From an uncultured Rhizobium sp. (GTDB lineage Bacteria > Pseudomonadota > Alphaproteobacteria > Rhizobiales > Rhizobiaceae): a stretch of DNA of 64,000 nt. A model generated the notes under the pieces. It searched no databases. It was not told where the DNA came from and saw only the letters and a program-made list of their open reading frames with translations. Positions 54,140 to 63,479 of the stretch are shown in pieces. Made by a program: the position numbers and the translations under genes. The stretch spans positions 1-64,000 of the forward strand of contig CAMFIE010000009.1 of the NCBI GenBank assembly GCA_945952315.1, read 5' to 3'. Positions within the stretch are counted from its first letter, which is position 1, and every line of letters starts with the position of its first letter.

Positions 54140-55642
54140 TCAGTCGTTGCGGATTTTTTTCACAGGCGCGTTGTTTTCATCCTTCAATTTCGAAAGGGCG
54201 GCGAGTGCCCGGTCCCTTGCCATGCGGTGATCGACCACGGGCAGGGGATAGGTTTTGCCAAGCGTCACGCCTGCCGCGCGAAGCTCGATCAGCGATGCCT
54301 CGAACGGCTTGTGGATCAGCGCATCGGGCAGTCCCGCAAGCTCCGGCACATATCTGCGGATATAGGCGCCGGAACCATCGAATTTCTCGCCCTGCAGGAT
54401 CGGGTTGAAGATGCGGAAGAAGGGCGAGGCATCGGCGCCGGAGCCTGCCACCCACTGCCAGCTCGCGCTGTTCGAAGCCGGATCGGCATCCACCAGCGTG
54501 TCACGGAACCATTCCTCGCCCCGTCGCCAGTCGATCAACAGGTCCTTGATCAGGAAGGAGGCGGCGATCATCCGCACGCGGTTGTGCATCCAGCCATGCT
54601 GCCAGAGCTGCCGCATCCCGGCATCGACGATCGGATAACCGGTCATGCCGCGCGTCCAGGCCCGAAAGCCCGCCTCGTCATCGCGCCATTCCAGCGCATC
54701 GAAGGCGCTGTTCCAGTTGCGGGTCGCAAGGTCAGGGAAATGGTGCAGCAGGTGATAGGAGAACTCGCGCCAGACGACTTCCTTCAGATAGCGGGAGATA
54801 TCCTCGCCATCCGGTCCCTTGTCCTTCTCCTGCTCTGCCGCCTGCCAGATGCGGCGCGGCGAGATTTCCCCCAGCGCCAGATGGGGCGAAAGGCCGGAGG
54901 TGCCATCCGTGCCGGGCATGTCCCGCATCACGGCATAGCCTTTCAGCGCACCGGCACAGAAGGTCTTGAGACGGGAAAGCGCGCCCTGTTCGCCCGGCTG
55001 CCACATCTCGCCAAAACGGGATGCCCAGTCAGGATTGCGCGGCAGGAGCCCGAGGCTTTCGAGCGGAAGAGAATTGGGGAACGCTTCCGGATGCGGCCAG
55101 CCGCCCGGTGCCTCAAGCGGGGGGGAGGGCGGCGCCTGCTGCACCAGCGCCCGCCAGAAGGGCGTATAGACCCGGAAACCGCCACCGGAGCCGGTCAGCA
55201 GCTTGTCGGAATCATGCAACAGCGCACCTTCATAGGCATGAAAGGCCAGACCGTGCTCTGCAAGCGCTGCGGAGAGCCGCCGGTCTTCCGCCTCTGCCTT
55301 CGGTTCATGCAGGCGATTGACAGCGACGACTTCGGCCCCGGTCTCCTGCGCTAGCGCCAAGAGAACCGACTGCGGGTCGCCGTGTCGCAGGATCAGCCGA
55401 CTGCCTTTTTCCGAAAGGCTGCGCGCGAGCGCGTCCAGCGCGTGATGCAACCACCACCGTTGCGCGCCCCCAAGAACCGCATAGGGGGACGCGGGCTCGG
55501 TCATTATATAGACCGGCAAAATCGGTCTGCCGCTTTTCACCGCTTTCAGGAGAGCCAGATTATCATCGAGCCGGAGGTCCTTGCGGAACCATAAAATCAC
55601 GGGAGAACGGTTTGCCACCTCAATCAGCCTTTCCGGATACAT
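54140..55642 (-). CDS. phrB: Deoxyribodipyrimidine photo-lyase
   Basis: This 500-aa FAD enzyme uses blue light to split cyclobutane pyrimidine dimers in DNA. The N-terminal cofactor domain contains ILWFRKDLRLDDNLAL. The C-terminal FAD domain contains WREFSYHLLHHFPDLA, GYPIVDAGMRQLWQHGWMHN, MIAASFLIKDLLIDWRRGE and DPASNSASWQWVAGSG, all class I CPD photolyase hallmarks. The ATG at 55642 is preferred to a TTG at 55684; AAGG lies just before it. Its position directly upstream of the FAD oxidoreductase/DUF1365/Cfa genes points to a photo-oxidative stress unit. Confidence 0.95.
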   Translation of the reverse strand: MYPERLIEVANRSPVILWFRKDLRLDDNLALLKAVKSGRPILPVYIMTEPASPYAVLGGAQRWWLHHALDALARSLSEKGSRLILRHGDPQSVLLALAQETGAEVVAVNRLHEPKAEAEDRRLSAALAEHGLAFHAYEGALLHDSDKLLTGSGGGFRVYTPFWRALVQQAPPSPPLEAPGGWPHPEAFPNSLPLESLGLLPRNPDWASRFGEMWQPGEQGALSRLKTFCAGALKGYAVMRDMPGTDGTSGLSPHLALGEISPRRIWQAAEQEKDKGPDGEDISRYLKEVVWREFSYHLLHHFPDLATRNWNSAFDALEWRDDEAGFRAWTRGMTGYPIVDAGMRQLWQHGWMHNRVRMIAASFLIKDLLIDWRRGEEWFRDTLVDADPASNSASWQWVAGSGADASPFFRIFNPILQGEKFDGSGAYIRRYVPELAGLPDALIHKPFEASLIELRAAGVTLGKTYPLPVVDHRMARDRALAALSKLKDENNAPVKKIRND

Positions 55643-55719
55643 GCCTTGCGCTTTTAAAAAGCGCAGACGAAGCGGCGGAAACAAAAGTTTCAGGCAGGCG
55701 GCAAAACTTCGGAGAGACG

Positions 55720-55764
55720 AAAAAGAAAACGGCGTTTTCCCGGTTCAGGAAAACGCCGTTTCTT
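55720..55764 (-). terminator. Rho-independent terminator after tRNA-Asn
   Basis: On the minus strand AAACGGCGTTTTC and GAAAACGCCGTTT are 13-bp perfect arms around a nine-base loop, followed by TCTTTTTCG. It lies directly after the 3' end of tRNA-Asn. Confidence 0.88.
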
Positions 55765-55770
55765 TGAAAC

Positions 55771-55845
55771 TGGCTCCCCGGGCCGGATTCGAACCGGCGA
55801 CCTATCGATTAACAGTCGAGTGCTCTACCGCTGAGCTACCAGGGA
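55771..55845 (-). tRNA. tRNA-Asn (anticodon GTT)
   Basis: On the minus strand the acceptor stem TCCCTGG pairs with CCGGGGA, and CCA is encoded. The D arm has GCTCAGCGGTAGAGC, the anticodon arm is CGACTGTTAATCG reading GTT, and the T arm is GGTTCGAATCC. It is 75 bases long, including CCA, and is followed by its own terminator. Confidence 0.96.
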
Positions 55846-55998
55846 ACACCGCTCGCCGCGGCGTGAGCGGGGTAATACAAATGCTTTTCCGATTTGCCAA
55901 GCGCTTTTTTAAAAAAAATGATGAAGCCGCTTTTGTCGCCACAATGGCTCACCATATGAAGGCGGCAATACCCCGTGGAAACCAAGGGGAACCCACCG

Positions 55999-56271
55999 AT
56001 GAAAACCGATGAGCCCGAGACTGGAGAACCGCCTGTGGACAAGCACATGAAGATCGGCAGCTGGAAGATGCGCCTGCCGCAAAGCCGGTGGACACGCATG
56101 GGTCTGGGCATTGCCCTGATTGTCGGCGGGATCCTCGGCTTTTTGCCAATCCTCGGCTTCTGGATGATTCCGGTGGGTATCATCATCCTGTCGCATGATC
56201 TGCCGCGCGTGCGCCGTTTCCGCCGCAAGGTGGAGCTCTGGTGGCACAGACGGCGCCAGGCAAAGCGCTGA
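55999..56271 (+). CDS. Small membrane protein, PGPGW-like
   Basis: A 90-aa protein with a cytoplasmic N-terminus and two adjacent hydrophobic segments (about residues 36-52 and 55-68), followed by an Arg-rich tail (HDLPRVRRFRRKVELWWHRR). The turn GFLPILGFWMIPVGIIIL resembles the PGPGW-type transmembrane family, without the exact PGPGW motif. The ATG at 55999 has AAGGGGA upstream; a GTG at 55975 in the same frame lacks this. Function unknown. Confidence 0.72.
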   Translation: MKTDEPETGEPPVDKHMKIGSWKMRLPQSRWTRMGLGIALIVGGILGFLPILGFWMIPVGIIILSHDLPRVRRFRRKVELWWHRRRQAKR

Positions 56272-56403
56272 CCCGGCATTTACAGAGCGGTTATCCTTCG
56301 CCGAACTTTCGTGACGAAAAAGGACAAATTTCCGTTCCGGCCTATTGCCAACCACCCCTGATTTTCGTACATGCCCGCCACCACACGCAAATATCTACTG
56401 GAT

Positions 56404-56477
56404 GGCCTCGTGGCGGAGTGGTGACGCAGAGGACTGCAAATCCTTGCACCCCGGTTCGATTCCGGGCGAGGCCTCCA
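56404..56477 (+). tRNA. tRNA-Cys (anticodon GCA)
   Basis: The acceptor stem GGCCTCG pairs with CGAGGCC, with discriminator T and encoded CCA. The D arm has GGCGGAGTGGTGACGC and the anticodon arm is AGGACTGCAAATCCT reading GCA. GGTTCGATTCC is the T arm. It is 74 bases long, including CCA. Confidence 0.96.
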
Positions 56478-56673
56478 AGCTTCCTTTCCTGACATGTGCA
56501 TCTCGGCTCTCCTCGAATCCTGTGGTAAATGGGATTCGCATCGGCTGGATTTTGCCTGCTTGCTTGCCCGGAGTCTTGAAAGCTGCGAAGGGCAGGGATA
56601 TGAGAGGCGTAATCGAACCCGCCAGTTCAATCCGGCCATTTCAGAGATGGCCGCTCCCGAGAGGCAAACGGAC

Positions 56674-57321
56674 ATGATCAATTACGAAGCACAACGCGTG
56701 AAGATGGTGGACAATCAGGTGCGCACCACCGATGTCACCTCCCATTCGGTGCTATCGGCCTTCCTCACCGTTGCGCGCGAAAATTTCGTGCCCGAATCCG
56801 CAAAAGCCATCGCCTATACCGATGCGGATATCGAGGTGGCACCGGGCCGCTATCTTTCCCATGCTTCGCCTCTCGCCAAGCTGATCCAGCTTGCTGCCGT
56901 GAGCCAGGAAGACAAGATTCTCGAGATCGGCACTGGCACAGGTTATGTCACCGCGCTTCTTGGTCTTCTGGGCGAGCTGGTTCTTTCGCTCGAGAGCAAT
57001 GCGGATCTGGCCGCACAGGCCGCGGCGAACCTTTCCTCCTATGACAATGTGAAGATCATCACTGGCGATATGGAAAAGGGTGTTCCTGCCGATTCGCCCT
57101 ATGACCTGATTTTCATCAACGGCTCGGTTGAAGAGGTGCCGTCCGCGCTGTTCGGCCAGCTCAAGGATGGTGGCCGTCTCGTGGCGGTGGTCGGATATGG
57201 TAACGCGTCGCGTGCGCATGTCTTCCGCAAGGAGCGTGGCACGGTGACGGCGCAGGCTGGTTTCAACACGGCCGTGAAGCCTCTGCCCGGATTCCGCAAG
57301 CTCGCGGAATTCCAGTTCTAG
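56674..57321 (+). CDS. Protein-L-isoaspartate O-methyltransferase family protein
   Basis: A 215-aa methyltransferase of the Pcm family, which repairs isoaspartyl residues in aged proteins. It starts MINYEAQRVKMVDNQVRTTD. Family blocks include FVPESAKAIAYTDADIEVA, the SAM motif ILEIGTGTGYVTALL and GRLVAVVGYGNA. In rhizobia this copy lies next to tolC, as here. Whether it retains classic isoaspartate activity is not known: the usual conserved Pcm residue pattern (GxGSGY) reads GTGTGY. The frame is open to 56494, but GAGGCAAACG before the ATG at 56674 and the family start decide it. Confidence 0.88.
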   Translation: MINYEAQRVKMVDNQVRTTDVTSHSVLSAFLTVARENFVPESAKAIAYTDADIEVAPGRYLSHASPLAKLIQLAAVSQEDKILEIGTGTGYVTALLGLLGELVLSLESNADLAAQAAANLSSYDNVKIITGDMEKGVPADSPYDLIFINGSVEEVPSALFGQLKDGGRLVAVVGYGNASRAHVFRKERGTVTAQAGFNTAVKPLPGFRKLAEFQF

Positions 57322-57358
57322 GCAAGGTTTGGAACCTAACTAAATTAGGTGAAAAGAA

Positions 57359-57395
57359 GTTGCGCATTTTATGGAATAAGGCTAGGTTGCGCAAC
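57359..57395. promoter_or_regulatory. GTTGCGCA elements upstream of tolC
   Basis: GTTGCGCA (57359-57366) is followed 27 bases on by a perfect 10-bp palindrome GTTGCGCAAC (57386-57395). The same element, in the context AAGTTGCGC-ATTTT, occurs twice upstream of the A2M gene. Confidence 0.5.
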
Positions 57396-57554
57396 GGCAA
57401 CAGATAGTAATCTTCGTATCTGCGTAGGTATTATTTGCCGCTGAAGATATTGAAGCAAACGAATAAAGATCCCATTGTTGGGGTCGTCGCATCAGGGCGG
57501 ACCCCGCGCGAAGCCCTTCAGGGCGGCGCCTAGAGAGAGTTTTGGAGACTGGCA

Positions 57555-58934
57555 GTGTCTATTCGTAAATACTTGGCTTCGGCAGCCGCCCTTCCGCTCC
57601 TTCTCGGCCTTTCCCAGCCGGTCTTCGCCGAATCGCTCGCGGGCGCCATGGCGAAGGCCTATGCGAACAACCCGGATCTGAACTCGGCCCGTGCCGCGCT
57701 TCGCGCATCGGACGAAAATGTCACGATTGCCAAGGCAGGCTATCGCCCGCAGATTGGCGCCAGTGCCTCTGTCAGCACCACGCATGTTCAGGATGTTTCG
57801 GGCTCGCCGGATTACACGGACACCTACCATAGCGGCCAGTACGGGATTTCCGTCACGCAGATCATTTTCGACGGCTTCCAGACGCTGAGCCGTGTTCGCG
57901 CCGCAGAGGCTGGCGTATTTGCCGGGCAGGAAAACCTGAAGGCAAATGAAAGCCAGATCCTGCTTTCCGCAGTGCAGGCCTATGCCGATATCGCCCGTGA
58001 CCAGCAGGTCGTGGCGATCCGCAAGCAGAACCTGGCCTTCCTCACCGAGCAGCTCAATGCCTCCAAGACCCGTCTTGATGTGGGCGAGGGCACCCGCACC
58101 GATGTCAGCCAGGCGGAAGCGCAGCTGGCTGTCGGCAAGGCCTTGCTGGCCTCGGCTGTCGCGCAGCTGAAGATCAGCCGCGGAACCTATGTTCAGATTG
58201 TCGGTACCGCGCCGGACAAGATTTCGCAGCCCGCGCCTGCCTTGAAAGGTCTTCCGCGCACGCTCGATCAGGCGGTTCAGATCGCCATCACCGAGCATCC
58301 GTCGGTAAAGGCGCAGCTGCATGCGGTGGATGCCGCCGGCTATCAGGTGGATGAGGCCAATTCGACACTCCTGCCCGGCGTTTCGCTGAAGGGCACGATC
58401 GGCCGCAGCGCCTCTGACCAGACCGGCACCAGCGGAACGGATGCGACCAGCAGCTCGATCACCGCGCAGATCACCATTCCGCTTTATCAGGGCGGAGCAG
58501 AATATGGCCGTATCCGCCAGGCCAAGGAAAATCTGGGTGCGCAGCAGATCAAGGTGGATTCGGTTCGCGCGCAGATCCAGCAGATGGTCGTCTCCGCCTA
58601 TGCGCAGATGGAAGCGGCGCAGGCCGCGATTGCTGCAAACCAGCAGCAGCTTTCGGCCGCCAAAATGGCGCTCGATGGCGTGATGGAAGAGCGCAATGTG
58701 GGCCAGGCCACCACGCTGGATGTGCTGAATGCACAGCAGCAGGTGCTGAATGCCCGTGAGAGCCTTGCCCAGTCCGGCCGCAATGCCGTGATTTCCAGCT
58801 ATTCCGCCCTTGCTGCCATGGGCCGCCTGACGGTGGCGGATCAGGGCCTGCAGGTTGCCGAATATCGCTCGAACGATCACTACGAAGCCGTCAAGGACAA
58901 GTGGATTGGCCTTCGCACTGTTGATGTGAAATAA
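57555..58934 (+). CDS. tolC: TolC-family outer-membrane channel protein
   Basis: A 459-aa outer-membrane factor that forms the exit duct for type I secretion and tripartite efflux. A signal peptide (LASAAALPLLLGLSQPVFAES) is followed by two repeated coiled-coil halves; the first includes AMAKAYANNPDLNSARAALR and the second DQAVQIAITEHPSVKAQLHA. GTG at 57555 is preceded by TTGGAGACT. It is the best candidate here for exporting the two RTX proteins, though an ABC transporter and adaptor must be elsewhere. It lies between the Pcm-like gene and popZ, as in other rhizobia. Confidence 0.94.
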   Translation: MSIRKYLASAAALPLLLGLSQPVFAESLAGAMAKAYANNPDLNSARAALRASDENVTIAKAGYRPQIGASASVSTTHVQDVSGSPDYTDTYHSGQYGISVTQIIFDGFQTLSRVRAAEAGVFAGQENLKANESQILLSAVQAYADIARDQQVVAIRKQNLAFLTEQLNASKTRLDVGEGTRTDVSQAEAQLAVGKALLASAVAQLKISRGTYVQIVGTAPDKISQPAPALKGLPRTLDQAVQIAITEHPSVKAQLHAVDAAGYQVDEANSTLLPGVSLKGTIGRSASDQTGTSGTDATSSSITAQITIPLYQGGAEYGRIRQAKENLGAQQIKVDSVRAQIQQMVVSAYAQMEAAQAAIAANQQQLSAAKMALDGVMEERNVGQATTLDVLNAQQQVLNARESLAQSGRNAVISSYSALAAMGRLTVADQGLQVAEYRSNDHYEAVKDKWIGLRTVDVK

Positions 58935-59171
58935 TCATCTCGGCTGGCGCTGCCCCGTCGGCGCCATAAATCCTGTGCATCATCCTTAAGAGTTGATTCA
59001 CGGTGATTTTGTTCCGGACAAAATTGACCTATCGTGTTGATGCGGACCCGTCGAAGAGACAGGTCCGCATCTTCGACTTTAACGCAGGCTTTGCCTGCAT
59101 GGTCCGGAGAATGCACGTTCCGCAACGGCGTGTCTGTCTGGCGCGGAACATCAGGTCAAACGGGGATGAAT

Positions 59172-60221
59172 ATGGCTCAGCCAAGTGTAACGCGTGAACC
59201 GTCCATGGAAGAAATTCTGGCCTCCATTCGCCGGATTATCGAAAGCAACGAACCGGATGCCGCGCGTCCGGCGGGTGCCGCTTTCGCCCACAAGACATTT
59301 GAATCCGATCCGGTCGATCCCGATTCGATGATGGATGATGAAGAGCCGATCCGCCTTACGGTTGATCTCGACATGCCGTCTTTTGCTCCGGAGCGCCCTC
59401 AGCCGCAGGCACCGCGCATTGAAGTTTCCCAGCCGCGCATCGAGGTTTCTTCCGTGCAGCAGCGCGAGCCGATGCGTTTTGCTTCGCCGCAGCCGCCGGT
59501 TCAGCCGCAACCGGCTTTTGCCTCCGCCGAATCCATGGCTGCCCTTGCCGCCGCCGCCGTGCGCGAAGCGCCGGTTGAGCCCGCAATCGAGCGGCGGGAA
59601 CCCGTGCAGCAGATGGCGCCGGAACCGCAAATGGCGCCGCCCGCCTATGAGGCGCCGCGCAAGGACGAAGAGCCGCGTTCGATTTCGCTTGCCGATGTGG
59701 CCGCACGGGTGCGCGCTGCCTCCGAACGCATCGTCTCCGATCCGACCCGTCAGCCGGTTCGCGATATCCAGCCTGCCATGCCTGCGGGCCGAAACGTCGA
59801 ATTGCGCGCTGCGCCCGCCGAACGCTCTGCCGAGCCGGTGATCCGCGCTGCAAGCTCCATCCAGCCGCCGCGCGCGCCGGAGCCGCTGCCGGTGGACGAA
59901 GAAATCCGCGCTGCTCTCAACGTGCGCCTCGACCAGATTGATGACGACATGCTGCCGGTCAGCAATCTGGTTTCCGAGACGGAAGAAGAAGAGGAAGGCT
60001 CGAAGGCGCTGGTTTCGGCATCGACCGGCGATCAGGTCGCGCGCTCGTTTCATGAACTTGCGGAAATGGTGAATTCCAATTCCAAGCGATCGATGGATGA
60101 GGTGGCAGAAGATCTGCTGCGTCCGATGCTGCAGGAATGGCTGGATGACAACCTGCCGACGCTCGTGGAGCGGCTGGTGCGGGAAGAGATCGAGCGCGTG
60201 GCCCGCGGCCCGCGCCGCTGA
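59172..60221 (+). CDS. popZ: PopZ-like polar organising protein (DUF2497)
   Basis: A 349-aa protein of the PopZ/DUF2497 family, which in alphaproteobacteria marks the growing pole and anchors the chromosome origin. The N-terminal recognition helix is MAQPSVTREPSMEEILASIR with RIIESNEPD. The middle (about residues 60-260) is Pro/Glu/Ala-rich and disordered. The C-terminal helices (VAEDLLRPMLQEWLDDNLPTL, then VERLVREEIERVARG) are the oligomerisation part. The ATG at 59172 has GGGGATGAAT spacing; another ATG at 59166 is only five bases away. It precedes valS. Confidence 0.92.
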   Translation: MAQPSVTREPSMEEILASIRRIIESNEPDAARPAGAAFAHKTFESDPVDPDSMMDDEEPIRLTVDLDMPSFAPERPQPQAPRIEVSQPRIEVSSVQQREPMRFASPQPPVQPQPAFASAESMAALAAAAVREAPVEPAIERREPVQQMAPEPQMAPPAYEAPRKDEEPRSISLADVAARVRAASERIVSDPTRQPVRDIQPAMPAGRNVELRAAPAERSAEPVIRAASSIQPPRAPEPLPVDEEIRAALNVRLDQIDDDMLPVSNLVSETEEEEEGSKALVSASTGDQVARSFHELAEMVNSNSKRSMDEVAEDLLRPMLQEWLDDNLPTLVERLVREEIERVARGPRR

Positions 60222-60248
60222 TCCCGCCGCCGAGGCTGAAGACAGGAA

Positions 60249-60277
60249 GCCGCTCCTTGCCGGGGCGGCTTTTTTAT
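60249..60277 (+). terminator. Rho-independent terminator after popZ
   Basis: GCCGCTCC-TTGCC-GGGGCGGC forms a stem with one G-T pair and is followed by TTTTTTATTG. Confidence 0.85.
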
Positions 60278-60343
60278 TGACTTGGCTCCGGCCATCCTAT
60301 TTACCCTGAAGCCCAATTCCGAAAATTGCTGATGGTCTGCCAA

Positions 60344-63184
60344 ATGCTCGACAAGACTTATGATTCCGCTTCCGTTGAACCCCGGATCGCCAAGGCCTGG
60401 GATGAAAATGACGCCTTCCGTGCCGGCGCCAATGCCAAACCGGGTGCGGAAAGCTTCTGCGTGGTCATCCCGCCGCCGAATGTGACCGGCTCGCTGCATA
60501 TGGGCCATGCGCTCAACAACACGCTGCAGGATATCATGGTTCGTTTCGAGCGCATGCGCGGCAAGGACGTGCTGTGGCAGCCGGGCATGGACCACGCGGG
60601 CATCGCCACCCAGATGGTCGTCGAACGCAAGCTGATGGAAAAGCAGATCCATCGCCGCGATCTCGGCCGCGACGCCTTCATCGACAAGGTCTGGGAGTGG
60701 AAGGCGGAATCGGGCGGGCTGATCTTCAACCAGCTGAAGCGGCTGGGTGCTTCCTGTGACTGGTCGCGCGAGCGTTTCACCATGGACGAGGGGCTTTCTG
60801 CCGCCGTTCTGGAGGTCTTCGTCTCGCTCTACAAGGAAGGCCTGATCTACAAGGACAAGCGTCTCGTCAACTGGGACCCGAAGCTGCTGACCGCGATATC
60901 GGATCTGGAAGTCGAGCAGGTCGAGATCAACGGCAATCTCTGGCATCTGCGCTATCCGCTGGAAAAGGGCGCAAGCTACGAGCATCCGGTTGCCTTTGAC
61001 GACGAGGGTAACCCGACCGAATTTGAGACGCGCTATTATCTCGTGGTTGCAACCACCCGCCCCGAAACCATGCTGGGCGATACCGGCGTTGCCGTTCATC
61101 CGGATGACAAGCGCTATCAGGGCCTGATCGGCAAGCATGTCGTGCTGCCGCTGACCGGACGCCTGATCCCGATTGTTGCCGATGAATATCCGGACCCGAC
61201 GGCGGGCACCGGCGCGGTGAAGATGACGCCCGCCCATGATTTCAACGATTTCGAGGTGGGCAAGCGCGCAGGTTTGCGGCAGGTGAGCATTCTCACCATC
61301 GAGGGCCGCATCACCATTCTCGGCAACGAGGATTTCCTCGAAGGGCTGGGCTCTTCGGAAGAATTTGCCGCGATCTGGAACGAGCTGGACGGCATGGACC
61401 GCTTCGCCGCCCGCAAGCGCATCGTCGAGCTTCTGGAAGAACGCGGTCTGGTGGACAAGATCGAGCCGCACAAGCATATGGTGCCGCATGGTGACCGCGG
61501 CGGCGTGCCGATCGAGCCGCGGCTGACCGAACAATGGTATGTGGATGCCCATACGCTGGCCCAGCCGGCAATTGCCTCCGTGCGCGAAGGCCGCACCAGA
61601 TTCGTGCCGAAGAACTGGGAAAAGACCTATTACGAATGGATGGAAAACATCCAGCCTTGGTGCATTTCGCGCCAGCTCTGGTGGGGCCATCAGATCCCGG
61701 CCTGGTATGGCCCGGACGGACAGGTTTTTGTCGAGAAGTCCGAGCAGGAGGCGCTGGAAGCCGCCATCCAGCACTATCTTTCCCATGAGGGTCCCTGGAA
61801 GGCCTGGGTGCAGGAAAAGCTCGAAAACTTCCAGCCGGGCGATATTCTGACCCGCGACGAGGACGTGCTGGATACCTGGTTCTCCTCCGCGCTCTGGCCC
61901 TTCTCCACCCTCGGCTGGCCGGATGAGACGCCGGAACTCGACCGCTATTACCAGACCGACGTGCTGGTTACCGGCTTTGACATCATTTTCTTCTGGGTTG
62001 CCCGCATGATGATGATGGGCCTGCACTTCATGAAGGATGCGGATGGAGAGCCGGTCGAACCCTTCCACACCGTTTATGTCCATGCGCTGGTGCGGGACAA
62101 GAACGGGCAGAAAATGTCGAAGTCCAAGGGCAATGTCATCGATCCGCTGGAGCTGATCGATGAATATGGCGCGGATGCTCTGCGCTTCACGCTGGCCATC
62201 ATGGCGGCGCAGGGGCGCGACGTGAAGCTCGATCCCGCCCGCATCGCCGGTTACCGCAATTTCGGCACCAAGCTCTGGAACGCAACCCGCTTTGCGGAAA
62301 TGAACGGCGTGAAGCGCGACGATCATTTCAACCCGGCAGACACGAAACTCACCATCAACCGCTGGATTCTGACCGAGCTTGCCCGCACCGAGCGGGATGT
62401 GACGGAAGCAATCGAAAGCCACCGCTTCAACGATGCGGCAAGCGCCATGTATCGCTTCGTCTGGAACCAGTTCTGCGACTGGTATCTGGAGCTGCTGAAG
62501 CCGGTCTTCAGCGGGACGGACGAAGCTGCAAAGGCGGAAGCGCAGGCTTGCGCGGCCTATGTGCTTGAAGAAACCTACAAGCTTCTGCACCCCTTCATGC
62601 CCTTCATGACGGAAGAGCTCTGGGCGCATACGGCAGGCGAGGGCAAGCTGCGCCCGACGATGCTTTGCCATGCGGACTGGCCGGCACCTTCCTTTGGGGA
62701 TGATACGGCTGCGGATGAAATCAACTGGCTGATCGATCTCGTCACCGGCATCCGCTCCGCGCGCGCGGAAATGAATGTGCCGCCGTCTGCCGTTTCACCG
62801 CTGGTTATGGTGGGCGCTCATGGTCTTGTGCGGGAACGTCTCGATCGCCACGATGCGGCGATCAAGCGGCTTGCGCGCGTGGATGCGATTTCGTTCGCTG
62901 ATGAAGCGCCGCGCGGTTCGGCACAGATCGTCGTGGGCGAAGCAACCGCCTGCCTTCCGCTTGGTTCGCTGATCGATGTCGCAGCAGAGCGGGCGCGGCT
63001 GGAAAAGGCGCTCGCCAAGGTGGATCAGGAAATGGCGCGCATTGCCTCCAAGCTCTCGAACGAGAAATTCGTGGCCAATGCCAATCCCGAAGTGGTGGCC
63101 GCCGAACGCGAGCGCCACGAGGAACTGTTGACCCAGAAGGCCAGTCTCACCACCGCGCTGGCCCGGGTAAACGAGGCGGGTTGA
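60344..63184 (+). CDS. valS: Valyl-tRNA synthetase
   Basis: ValRS (946 aa) charges tRNA(Val). The class I motifs are HMGH in GSLHMGHALNN and KMSKS in QKMSKSKGN; the editing domain (about residues 180-330, with TTRPETMLGDTG) removes mischarged threonine; the C-terminal coiled-coil (ARLEKALAKVDQEMARIASK) binds tRNA. The frame is open to TTG 60326. ATG 60344 (MLDKTYDSASVEPRIAKAWD) is the family start, with GATGG upstream. A terminator follows at 63212. Confidence 0.97.
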   Translation: MLDKTYDSASVEPRIAKAWDENDAFRAGANAKPGAESFCVVIPPPNVTGSLHMGHALNNTLQDIMVRFERMRGKDVLWQPGMDHAGIATQMVVERKLMEKQIHRRDLGRDAFIDKVWEWKAESGGLIFNQLKRLGASCDWSRERFTMDEGLSAAVLEVFVSLYKEGLIYKDKRLVNWDPKLLTAISDLEVEQVEINGNLWHLRYPLEKGASYEHPVAFDDEGNPTEFETRYYLVVATTRPETMLGDTGVAVHPDDKRYQGLIGKHVVLPLTGRLIPIVADEYPDPTAGTGAVKMTPAHDFNDFEVGKRAGLRQVSILTIEGRITILGNEDFLEGLGSSEEFAAIWNELDGMDRFAARKRIVELLEERGLVDKIEPHKHMVPHGDRGGVPIEPRLTEQWYVDAHTLAQPAIASVREGRTRFVPKNWEKTYYEWMENIQPWCISRQLWWGHQIPAWYGPDGQVFVEKSEQEALEAAIQHYLSHEGPWKAWVQEKLENFQPGDILTRDEDVLDTWFSSALWPFSTLGWPDETPELDRYYQTDVLVTGFDIIFFWVARMMMMGLHFMKDADGEPVEPFHTVYVHALVRDKNGQKMSKSKGNVIDPLELIDEYGADALRFTLAIMAAQGRDVKLDPARIAGYRNFGTKLWNATRFAEMNGVKRDDHFNPADTKLTINRWILTELARTERDVTEAIESHRFNDAASAMYRFVWNQFCDWYLELLKPVFSGTDEAAKAEAQACAAYVLEETYKLLHPFMPFMTEELWAHTAGEGKLRPTMLCHADWPAPSFGDDTAADEINWLIDLVTGIRSARAEMNVPPSAVSPLVMVGAHGLVRERLDRHDAAIKRLARVDAISFADEAPRGSAQIVVGEATACLPLGSLIDVAAERARLEKALAKVDQEMARIASKLSNEKFVANANPEVVAAERERHEELLTQKASLTTALARVNEAG

Positions 63185-63211
63185 GACAACCCGACCAATC
63201 GAATCGATTAT

Positions 63212-63242
63212 TCGCCCGGCTTGTCCGGGCGATTTCGCTTTT
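63212..63242 (+). terminator. Rho-independent terminator after valS
   Basis: TCGCCCGG-CTTGT-CCGGGCGA is a perfect 8-bp stem followed by TTTCGCTTTT. Confidence 0.85.
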
Positions 63243-63479
63243 GAGGTGATTTTTTGCCATTTGGTTCAACTCACCGTGGATCTGTTCAAAACATTGGGGC
63301 AAAAAGGTGGGAAATCAGGCGAAAAAGGATCGCTGCTGAAAAAAGGTGTGAGAAACTGTCCCTGTTGCGTCAGTGCAACACAAGTCGCATTCACTGGAAT
63401 GTGTTCCCAAAATCGATCAAATTGCGGCTATTTTTAAAAATATTTTTTCTTTTCGCATCGAACGCAACCATTCTAGGGT

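Noticed and set aside
60050-62671. 873-aa open frame on the minus strand opposite valS
   Set aside because: It is antisense to valS (HMGH and KMSKS on the plus strand) with no ribosome binding site or domain.
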